This document shows, one piece after another, positions 21,928-33,200 of a stretch of 64,000 nucleotides of DNA. The stretch lies in assembly GCF_003672135.1 (NCBI RefSeq), contig NC_039516.1, positions 620,001-684,000 of the forward strand. The letters run 5' to 3'. The first letter of the stretch is position 1. Each line of letters opens with the position of its first letter. Source of the DNA: Ooceraea biroi. Taxonomy: Eukaryota > Arthropoda > Insecta > Hymenoptera > Formicidae. A program made the position numbers and the translations under genes. The notes under the pieces were generated by a model. That model had not been told where the DNA came from. It ran no database searches and saw nothing but the letters and a program-made list of their open reading frames with translations.

Positions 21928-24577
21928 TCATAATTCTGACACTGAGAGATCCTCACATTTAAGCTTTATAGCTTGCATCAAGTAGGGAACTCTTTCATAT
22001 TCGGGTAGCTTGAACCAAGAACTAGAATTTATTGCTATTGTATTGGAATTTGTTAGTGCTTCCGCGGATTTTATTTTCAGCAACCATGTACTTTTTAATC
22101 TTTGCGAATTTATAGCGTAAGCAGCATCAGGTAAATTGAAAATAAGTATTCTGAAACATAAATAAATAAATATGTGTGTGTGTGTGTATACATATAACAA
22201 AAACATTTTCTGTGTAACATAAATAATATAATAAAATGTTAACAACAAGTAATTGTACGAAATCAACTGTTAAACGTTAAATAGATTCGGAAATTTTCTT
22301 ACATTTGACTCATACTTGGCGTTTCTATATCCTCAACATAGATCACCTTATTAGATGCAATTGTATTAATTGCAATAGGATAGCCACCTTTTCTCATTAT
22401 AACAACGTGATCTACAATAATATTTTATTAATATTTTATATATATATATATGTAAATACAATTTTATTATATTTTATAATTATTTTAATTCTATTATAAT
22501 TGTCTATTTCACTTGCACACACAATTTGCAGTTTTTAAAATATACATATAATTTATAAATAAGTTAAGGTAATAAGTTTTCAGCTAATAAATGTTTATCA
22601 GTTTTTTAATATAATTTTATAGTTATGCTATAATTATTTTGCACTTTATTTCACGTTTTCACATTTTATTAGCACCTTAAATTATTTAATGTTTATCAAG
22701 TTATATCATTTATAATTAATTAACATTAATTTGTAGTAATTAACAACTGAGTGAAAAATGATTGATTTTAATTTAGTCAGAGACATATCCGGCTATAGTA
22801 ACAGGAAATTTGTTTATAACTTACCAATATGATGGCCAAGCTTAGTTTTCAAGTCATTATGGACATATTGAGGACCACCTAACGCCAGTTCTAATGCCCC
22901 TCTCAAAGAATATGTAGGTTTTGTCGTACCGAGATCGATAGCATGCTGAATTAGGTCTTGCGACGGCCACGATCCATTATAATTCGGATACAACGTCTTG
23001 ACACTCTGGTACAAGAGTAATAGTTCCCTGGCACATGTATCTTTCATTGGAATATTATTTACATTGTAGGAGAACACTTTATCGAGTAAACTCGGGTTAT
23101 AACAATCCAATGCAATCATATGTAGGGCAAACTTGATCGTAGAAATGCTGACAAACTTCATGTTATTTGCCAATATCGCATCTCGTATAACGTCCCAGAA
23201 TACTGGCTTGTAATCTGCATTAATAAATCCCTTTATAAATGTGAATACTTTGGTATACGATGCCCCTTTCAACAGATACGGTTGCTCGAAACATTTCGCT
23301 GCTAAATACTCCAGCAAGGGTATATGCACGTAATTTAGATCATTCAACAGTTGGAGTAGATCGACACCACTAGCAAAATCAATGTTCGAAGATAACGCTG
23401 AGCTGATAAAAGCATCTATCAATGCTTCATTGTAAAATCTGTGTCCATGTTTCTTGCTACAACGATATATAAAATATTGTCAGTATCTTATTTTTCATAA
23501 TATCAAACACTATAAGAATATATATAAGAAATAGAAAAATAATATAATTTTATAATATATAATCAAATAATATAAGAATTTTTGGGACATACTTGTCTCT
23601 AATAGTAAGCAATAGTCTGTGAAGTATCTGAATTATCTGACGAACGTGCAATTCTTTCGCGTTGCTTGTGAGAACCTTTTGTACATTATATAGCACTTCG
23701 ATAGCTATTGGAGATAGATCAGACATAGAACATAGGCTGTGAAGGATGGACAGAGCCATTTTTGCATTCAACTCATTTCTATGCTCCCGTAAAGATGTCA
23801 ATATTATATTTTGTACTTCTGAATTATTTATATTGCGTTGACTTATAAATTGTAACGATGACGTCAACATAGATACATCATCCGAATCCAACTTTGTGGG
23901 CAACTGAATCTCAAACACTAAAGGCAAAGCTATCAGTAAAGCATCTCTCAGCGGCGTGCTATCCATCTTCTTTAATAAGAAGACTATAAAAATTATATCT
24001 CGAAGTGATATATCGTTCACGGTTGTGCGAATCATTTGTAACAATGACTGAATTAAAATGCTGTCATTTGAAACCTTTATATATGTAAATATTTTCAAGC
24101 ACTCAATAATCTCGGACGTATTCATGACTCTGATGTGTCTATTTAACACCTCACACAGGCGTATAAAGCCGCTGTGTTTCGTTATACCTTCTATATCTTT
24201 TATACGGTCGTTTTTGATCGATTCAAATAGCACAGTTATCACGTGCATGGCTTCGCTCAGAGTCATGTTTGTATAAGCTGCTGTTTCCTCCAACATTTTC
24301 ATAGTTTTGTATAATTCATGGCTCGTATGAGTTTTCACCCGAGATATATCTCTTTTCACCGATAACGTAAAATCTTCGAACTGCGTGTGATCTAAGAAAC
24401 GTTTCATTACACTATATAGTATTGTACTTGTATCATAAATGTATTTAAGGATATTCAATTACCTGTCAAGTTAGTGCTATACGATACCCTCTGCACCGAC
24501 TGTAACGGTGCTACATAATTTGTCCATTTGCGCGCTATTGGATACAGCCGAAGAAATCTCTTTAGAGCTCTGTCCAT
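21928..24577 (-). CDS. FAST kinase domain-containing mitochondrial protein with RAP domain
   Basis: Five exons on the minus strand: 24577-24463, 24391-23593, 23456-22825, 22411-22303, 22150-21928; 625 residues. FASTKD proteins act in mitochondrial RNA processing and stability. Seen: a start rich in Arg/Lys and poor in acid (MDRALKRFLRLYPIARK), fitting mitochondrial import; a helical-repeat middle with the FAST-type pattern (LREHRNELNAKMALSILHSL, then FDYIL-type helices); a FAST_2-like region with KTLYPNYNGSWPSQDLIQ; and a C-terminal RAP-like domain (about 555-625) with RKGGYPIAINT, WLLKIKSAEAL and LPEYERVPYLMQ. I cannot tell which of FASTKD1-5 it matches. The exon 1/2 junction was set to the TTCTTAG acceptor at 24392 because it alone gives the right phase with the GTAATT donor; an upstream TAG gives a stop. 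Confidence 0.83.
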
Positions 24578-25013
24578 TTTATAAATAGTTGTTGCTACGC
24601 TGCAATATAGTCGATATTCTGCAAATTATAATATTATAATTGCACACACAGTTATTGCTTTGTGAAATGTTGATTTTTTTAAAAGATAAAACTAAAAGTA
24701 AGGATATAGCCTGATGTGAGACTCGTAAGTAATAACCGGCACATATAGCTCTCCGAACGGTAAATGAGAGGTTAGAAATACGTAGATATTGTTTTCTTCG
24801 TGATTACGTCATTGATGTGTTCCTTGTATTTTAAATGATAACGTGAAGAATATTAATAATGTAACGAAAATATAAAGAATTAATCTATTTATTAAATAAA
24901 TAATGAGTAGTTATTTTTTCAAATTGCATACACATGTTGAACACAATATACTACCAAACTGACCAATTTCATAGAGACCCTTTAATAAGAGTCCCGCAAC
25001 GACGTCTTGTAAG

Positions 25014-25150
25014 TTAAGCCCTTATTACACTACAGGTTGAGATTACGGTTTGCGATTGGTTACACTCCAATCATGCTTGAAGCGTAGCCAATCGCGAACC
25101 GTAATCTCAACCGCAACCGAGCCCGCAACCTGTAGTGAAATATGCTTTAA
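25014..25150. mobile_element. TTAA-flanked palindromic MITE
   Basis: TTAA at 25014-25017 and 25147-25150 flank a 137 bp unit. Its left arm (CACTACAGGTTGAGATTACGG, then TTTGCGATTGG) pairs with the right arm, which has the same CACTACAGGTTG end on minus plus an extra short insert. TTAA duplication suggests a piggyBac-type mobiliser (inference). Confidence 0.75.
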
Positions 25151-25642
25151 GAACATGTAATAGATAACAGAAAAACAAAAATGAGAAAAGATAATGAAAA
25201 AAGATCATGTGCATGTTAAATGGAATGTAAGTTCATATTCGGTGTTGTATTTCTCAATGCAAAATAAGGCCTATGGCAGAGAACGCGACGTAAGCGCTTA
25301 CGTCGTAACGTAGTTCAAGGCAGAGAAAAACCATATACCATATACGCGATATACGTTTACGTTTAAGGGGATGCTGGAGCTGCTAGTGAACTTCTTCGCG
25401 ATGGTGCTGCCATCGCACAATATTTGCACAATAAATGCTTTTTACAAAAATTTGGCAATTTGTACGCATAAAATTGCACCTATGCCCTCTCGGAATAAAA
25501 TAAAGGAATATAATGAAGCTTTTAAAAGTTCCTTTAAAAGCGTAATAAAAAAGAAATTTATACTCTTCTTTACAGAATCAAGAAAATTATAACCTATAGT
25601 CAAAAAGTCCCTAGATTATTCCCTAGATTGTACTGCACGTCT

Positions 25643-25801
25643 GGGCTGAAATTCTGTAACTTCGATATCGATCATTTTCGGTATCGTTAACTAGCGACAA
25701 CCTATGAGAGCCACGCTTTTCTCCAAGGTCGTCCTTGCCATTGGCTATCGCTAGTTAATGATATCGAAAATTATCGATAATGAGTTGCAGAATCCCGGCC
25801 C
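25643..25801. mobile_element. Palindromic MITE, about 160 bp
   Basis: The left GGGCTGAAATTCTGTAACTT and the right end read on minus (GGGCCGGGATTCTGCAACTC) begin arms of about 60 bp that also share a TATCG-TTAACTAGCGA block. There is almost no spacer between the arms, giving a foldback structure. Confidence 0.7.
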
Positions 25802-26101
25802 TGGGTGATGACTTTTAACTCGATTGTGAGGGGAAATCATTATTTCCCAAACTCTGAAAACATTATAGGCGTATTTCCCAAATGATTTGGCGTTGAAAGA
25901 AGCGAAAAAGAAAATTATTTGGAATGATGTCTGCTAACTATACACTCAACTAATTTTCATTAATTATTAAAAAACTATTATTTCGCAAACTCTAAAAGTT
26001 GTTTCCTAAACTTTCCCAAACGATTCCCAAACGATTGCAATAAAAAAAAAAGATTTATTATATTTGTCTGCTAACTATATTGAGGTACACCAGGGACACT
26101 A

Positions 26102-26376
26102 GTATAGACTAAAGTCACTAGATAGATAAAGTACCGCAATCCGTGGTAAAATACATGGAATAAAAATGGCATTGGAAGTGTACTTAGTGCAAACATGCAA
26201 CTTATCAACACACTAAGTGCAATTCTATGAAGCAGCGTTGCGTTGTATGTCCATTGAGAAGGTTACATATTGTGATAGATGTGAAGAGAACATATTGTGA
26301 TAAAAACACCGTGTAGTTGGAATTAAAATGGCGGACGATTGCGGTACTTTATCTATCTAGTGACTTTAGTATAGAC
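26102..26376. mobile_element. MITE with about 37 bp near-perfect TIRs
   Basis: ACTAAAGTCACTAGATAGAT and AAAGTACCGCAAT occur in direct order at 26108-26140 and inverted at about 26337-26369, almost without mismatch, which suggests fairly recent activity. The total is about 275 bp and nothing is encoded. Confidence 0.8.
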
Positions 26377-27208
26377 ATCTGTGCTTGCACATTGAACCAT
26401 AGCTTGGCGCGTTCACCACGTGAGGCCTCCAAGATCAATTCGGTGGTCGCCCACTTCTGTCACTTCTGTCGACTCTTGAACGAAGTGTGTTTGGCAGAGA
26501 AAAGCGGAAGAATATATAAAATCTTTCATTCCTCTTACATATATATGTATATTTATCTTATTAAGAAAATATAAAAGATTCAATTAAGTAGCAACTTCTA
26601 GTCGCGCCAGTGTTCAGTGTATCTGGAGTATGTTCGTGTCGTTTCGTCTCAGGAAAAATAACGAGAGCAATCGAATACACGTGTCCAAACATACAACATT
26701 TTAGGGCCTAAAATTTAGGCAGTGTAGAAAAATATTTATATAATTTATATTTCATTTAAAATTATAACTTAATTCGATTTTAGAGAAATTTGATAAATAG
26801 GCATTTGGAGTCACTTAACAGCAAGTGTCAAAGGTACGTAACGCGGTTAAAATGTTTTTTATTTTAATTGTATTTAATAGATTTGATATTAATCAATTTA
26901 TTGCTATTTACAGACACTTATTTATCATGTTTTGTTAATTTTACATCTTATTTATTGCACTGTTAATCTTATGTTTATATATTTCAATATAACGTATAAA
27001 TCATATGCAACGTAGTAAAATTTAATAATCATTCTTTAAATAAAAAAACATTTTTGTGTGTATATCATATTTATACATATATTTGCCATACCTTTATTAA
27101 AACGAAAATAAATTTGGTTCATTTATTGATATTTTTTGACATTTCCTGTAGCAGCACAAATAAAAATAAAAGTGTAAGCAATTACTTCAATCTGATGTTA
27201 TGTGATAG

Positions 27209-30200
27209 ATGTCTGGAAGCAAGTGTCGCAACTGTGGGTCCACCAATATCGATACCGATCCGACACGTGGAGATGCGATTTGCATAGAATGTGGTTTTGT
27301 ATTGGAGGATTCAATTATAGTCAGTCAGACAGCTTTTGAGGAATCGCCATCGGGCAAAGTGATGGTGCTCGGACATTTTGTTGCCAACGATAGCACAGGT
27401 GGTGCTACAAATTTCGGTGCATGTAAGTTACGCAAATGGTGTAAGTATTCCCTTTAAAAGAATTTTTTATATATAACGTCTCTTGTTGCGTATTGGTAGC
27501 GTACTATGCCAATGGAAGAGAATCTAGAGGAATCACTCTGCAGAATGCGCGAAAAGGTATAACGCACCTTTGTCTTCAATTAGGGTAGGTAATTTCTTTC
27601 TGTAATCAAAAATGATCTTCATTAAGTAAGTTTTCACGAAATTTTTCTGTACAATTTCCATTTCAGCCTAAGTCAAAATTATATCGATATATCGGTGAAC
27701 TTTTATAAGATGGCTTTAAATCTCCATCTGACACGTGGAAGGAAGCAGGCTCACAATCAGGCTGCCTGTGTGTACATCACTTGCCGTATGGAGAAAACGG
27801 AACGTATCCTTTATAGCTTATTGCAAAAAATTAATGGGAATTAATATTATTATTATTAAGAGGAATTAATATTTTCTTATATTAATATTATTATTATTAT
27901 TAATTAATATTTTCTTATATTTGATCCAAATCATATGTGTTCTTATATTTTATTCAACCTTGTTACTTTTCTTCTTTATATGTAGTTCAGTCATTTATTG
28001 TTTTACAAGAATCTAGAATTGGACAGGATACAAAGAAAATGACTAAAGGAAATACAAATCCTTAACACTCTATACAGATATGCTAATTGACTTCAGTGAC
28101 GTTCTCCATATCTGCGTTCATGAACTTGGCCGTACATACTTGCGACTCACACAAGCTTTGAATATCAACATACCATCGATAGGTAAGTCATTTGAATTCT
28201 GTGTGACCACATGACACATATAATGATTTGCACATATTTCACTGCTCAAACATTGAGGTAGACTACCGCCTTGATATTTTGGATGGTTTAACTGAAATGT
28301 CAAGCTTTGTAGCGCAATCAAGAGATAACGCTGCAGAAATTTTTAAAAACCAGTCGCATCAGAGCCTCTACACACAGACTCTATACATATATAAAAAAAA
28401 GTGAATTAAACAAGTACAATGATTTGAGAAAGTAGTGAACTTATTACACAAATATAAATAAATAAAGTCTTTCTTCCTTTTAATTAAGAAATCACAAATT
28501 GCAATTGCAAGTCTATTATGGAAACGTAGTTTTAAAATTAATTTATTTATTTCTGTTTAAATCAATTAATTAAAATTAATTTATTTCTGTTTCCTTCTTT
28601 TTATTTTTTCATTGATATTGGCCAACTGTATAATTTATTGAAAAGCATTATTTTTTAATATTAAATATTACTATTTGCATTATATTTCTCTATATATTCT
28701 AACATTAACCATCTTATAAGATAAATTTTGATATCTTTTAAAATATATGGTTGTATGTGTAAGAAGGCTGTGTACACTGGGTATTCTAAACTATCAATAT
28801 TAATTTTCAAAGTAAATTCTATGGAACATTTTAAGACAAAAATTCTAATATGAAAATTATGTCAAGATTGTTGAGACTATAAAAGGTTTTAAATAAGAAG
28901 CGATTAGTTCATCAATGATAGACTGAAGAAAACTTCGAGTGCTCGGATATGTCAAAATACATGTGAATATATAATATATTATAATTATAATAATACTTTG
29001 ATGGCTCTGTTACTATCATAATATTATTATTTTAATTATATTGTAATTATTTTAAATTTTTTATTTAATTATGCATATGTAATATATAAAAAAAGATTGT
29101 CTAATAAAATTAGTAATTTATTTGTATTTGTACGGTAATTTCGGTTGTCAAAGATGTTCTATTCGCGAAAGCACTTATGCCTTGTGACACTTTGACGTAC
29201 CTGAACGTGCGAAAGTTCAGCTTTGTTATTGATAAACTTTAATCGCTTTCCATTTAAAAACTATTAAAGCCTCTCTCGACATATATTTTCATGTTAGAAT
29301 TTTTATCTTAGGATGTTCCATAGAATCTGTCTTTAAAATTCTTACCGATAGTTTCGGGACACGTTGTACAATATTGTAGAATATAAATGTTTTGTAATAT
29401 TAAAATAGGATAATACATATATTTTTTGTATCTCTGTATCTTGTTTAGTTATAATACATCGTGTATAATACTAAAAATTATGAGGATTAATTTTTTCACA
29501 CATGTTTACATGTTTTTTTAGAAACAAACATAATAAGACACATAAAAAATGATATATTTGCATAAAATGCATATGTGAGTGTGCACACGTGCATGTATGT
29601 CCAATCCTCCCCCCCCCCCCACACACACATACATTCTGAATGACGCTCTGTAAGTGAAACTATTACGCGAAACTTAATATTATAAATGAGAAAATACAAA
29701 TAAAACATATTTATTTCTGATTAGAATATTGCTGATTAATACTTTGAGTATTTCGAGTAATACTTCGAATATGCATAAAGCATTTTTCTCAGATTGTTGT
29801 ACATATTTCTTCGCATATTATACATTTTATCATTTTCTCAAAGATGTTTTAACTTTTATATAGCATATATTATGTAATAATAACGACTTTATTAACTTTG
29901 AAATAAAAGATTGCGATTAGAACTGATTCTTTGATTACGGAATGTAGATTTTAGAACAGACATTTATAATTTATTAAAACTGTCTAATTGAAATATCATT
30001 ATATAATGATAAATCATTATATATATTGTATACGTTAAAAATATACACGTTTATTGATTTTGAATAATATATCTCTTTTAAAAACTTATAAAAATCTTAT
30101 AAAGAAGCGTACAATTATATTTTATGGCAGTATAATAAATAATTTAGTGATGAATTAAATTATATTTGAAACAAATAGAGGATATATATGTATCATAAGT

Positions 30201-33200
30201 TATCATCAAATTATTGATAGAATAGTTGTAACAAATTAATGTTTACGTTTAATCTTCCAAGATTTGGAAATAGCATCTTAATATTTCTAGTCAATTTCAT
30301 GATGACATTTAAATAATGCAGTAAGATTAACAATTAAATGAATATGAAAACTTTTAGCAAGATTATTTTAACAAAGGATATAAATGGTATTTAATATTTT
30401 TTTGAAAAAAATGCTAAGTCTCAGAATTGTAGCCTTGTTTGCCACAGATATGAAGTAAATAGTACATCTTTTCACTCTATCGTTTAACAATATTCATATA
30501 GGCTGCATTCAATTTGTACGCTTTTGTGCAATCAGCAGCTATGTTTATTAACACTATTAGTAGCCGTTCACTTTGCTTGGTATGCGCCAACACCGAGTGA
30601 GATCGTTCAATTTAAAGATTGCAAACGTGTATAATAAACGCGTATAATAAAAATATAGGATAGCAAAACATTTAATACATAATATGTTACAGAAACGTAA
30701 TTCCAACGTTGTTCTTGTTTTATTGTCCGATTTGTTATAATCCTATATAATGGCTTTGTTTCGACATACATTGCGAATCAGTAACATACCATAAATATTT
30801 ATTTTTTCTATTTTCTTTTCTGTCAGAAATAACATTCCCAGACAAGTATAATATAATCTAACCGAGAAAATTAATATAAATATTAATATAAATAAACAAA
30901 ATTAATATTTTATTTGTGATCGTTTTACTTTAGCCTTTGTTTGTTTCTATATCTTTCCAATTAAGTGAAACGGATTTGTGGTCATTAAAATTTGTTTACT
31001 GTCGCTTTTGGATGTCCGCTTTGAGTAAAAACACTCGCGCTTTTCTCGTACTATCTCGACGAAATAAGCGCATTAATGACGTTATAATGACGTCATACAT
31101 GATCTCTGTAAGCGCTCACAAAATCTTACAAGAGCTGACAGTGCGAAAGCGTGCAAACCGAACGCAGCCAATGGTTACATCTTTACATAAGCAATATATC
31201 ATAAATTATTTATAGCACGCATTCTTGTATTTCCAAGACATATCTCTTCTCTTTACATTACATTATTATTTCATATATTTACAATTTTTAAGTAATCGTT
31301 ACTCTTTTTTTTCGACATGAAAGGAAATTTAAATATGTGATACGAATCGAAGGTTGCTTCAAAATTGTAGCTTCATGAATGAGACTACAGCTTATGCTCT
31401 AGAAAGACATTTTGGACATTTCTTTAAAGTTATAAATAGAATTTACATAAACAATATATATATATATATTATTCTTTTCAAATCGTGTAATTTTTGTGTG
31501 TATATGTATGTGTGATGTGTTTGTTATCTAAGAAAATATGATTTCTGAACGATTTCTATCGGCATATATTGCATGTAGGTATCTAAAATATTTAAATACG
31601 TATCTAAATTTGGTAACGTCCTTTGGATTTAAACGAACTTTTAGAACTACGCTTTAATCACATATCGTGTAGAATTTACAATCGATAATAACAAGATAGT
31701 ACATAGAATTTCACACGTACATTTTCAATTTTGCACTTAAATGAATATATACAAATATCAATCAACGAGCCTATTAAACTCCTTGCGTTGCGATTTCGTC
31801 TCTCACGTACATTTTTTACCTTTAGTAAAACACCTGTTACTCAAAAACCGTTTAATAAAACGTAAGCCAAAGAGTCAAGTATGTCTCACACATTCACACA
31901 CACACACAGAATGGGTATTAATAACGTTAGTATTTTCGATATATTTTATAAACTGTCTGACGAATAGTTTACAGAGAAAATCGAGTTACAAGTCACTTCC
32001 ATTTTTTCTGAGCATCAACCTTAAGTGGATACATGTCTCACATAGCTGCTAATTAAATGCCAACACAAGGAGTTGATCAAGCATCAATTAACAGAAATAT
32101 ACAAGATATTAAATCAAACACGATTAATATTTATATCGTTAGAAATAATAATTATGCTGAAGTATTTTAAATTAAATATATCTACAATCGAAAACAGCTT
32201 TAATAAACTTGTCAATAGCATTTAAAAAAAAAACATTACACGCAATTTTTTGTTCGTCTTTAACTGTTCTTCAGAATTTCGCAATAGCATTTTTATTCGT
32301 AATTTGGACATGCCCAAATATAAAATGTTTCAATTTGAAGTTCGAATATTCTGATTATTACGGTTCACTGGAATATAAATTCCCTCACGTTTCAAGACGC
32401 GATAACTTTCGTTATGCCGACCTGTGTGCTAATGCTTTGTTGCGTATCGGTGATCGTATGATTAAACCGTAAGCTCCGCTGTGCTTTTCCATCAATCGTC
32501 GGACGGCGGTCCGTAGAAAATTAATTCGGGGATCTGTCCACCTTGAACGCCGGTCCCGTTGGTGCTCTCCGAACTGCATTGAAACTGAAAGTTCACGCTA
32601 CCGACTGTCGCCTCCGACATACCTTCTTGACCGAAGAAACTCAGTTCCCCGCCGTCCAATATCGCACTAGCCGTGTACGAGCATTCCGGCTCGATTTGTA
32701 TTGGATTTTCAAAGTACACGTGAAACGTGTTACTCGAGCCGTCGGAGAAGAATTTCGTGTTGTTCTCCGCTAGAATGTTGCCGAGCCTCTTCAGCTCGAT
32801 CTTAACGTTATAATCCGCAGCACCGGATGAACTTCCGTAGAGTCCAAAACCCACGACAAATATTCTCTTGTCGACGCTGAACTGAATCGAGTCACAACGG
32901 CCTCTGTATCGCCACTGATTCGACCTGTACGCGCAAGATTGAAATCTATGGCAAACCTGCGAATAATAGTAAATATTTTAATATTGTAAATATTTGCAGG
33001 TTACGCAATATATTTCAATGAACTTCTGATTGACACAATATATTGCGCAAACCTTCAATATAATATACAAACGGTTAATAATATTGTGCAATAATATTGA
33101 CTGTCTAGGGCCTCCTTAAGGACACCAATAATGCAATATATATTAGTCTGCTCATTACAGCACATATCAGAAACTGATACCGGCAAATGTTTATTTTTAA

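Larger units (their letters stand above)
24578..27208. other. Divergent spacer, FASTKD to BRF1, with three MITEs
   Basis: Both 5' ends face this region. It holds inverted-repeat elements at 25014-25150, about 25643-25801 and 26102-26376, and an 18 bp perfect palindrome GACGTAAGCGCTTACGTC at about 25288-25305. From about 26580 to 27208 lies the BRF1 5' flank, probably with a non-coding exon. No other gene is seen; an open frame at 25371-25592 has no recognisable content. Confidence 0.55.

Noticed and set aside
25371..25592. Open frame of 73 codons upstream of BRF1
   Set aside because: Lys/Phe-rich composition typical of AT-rich chance frames, no domain, surrounded by repeats.
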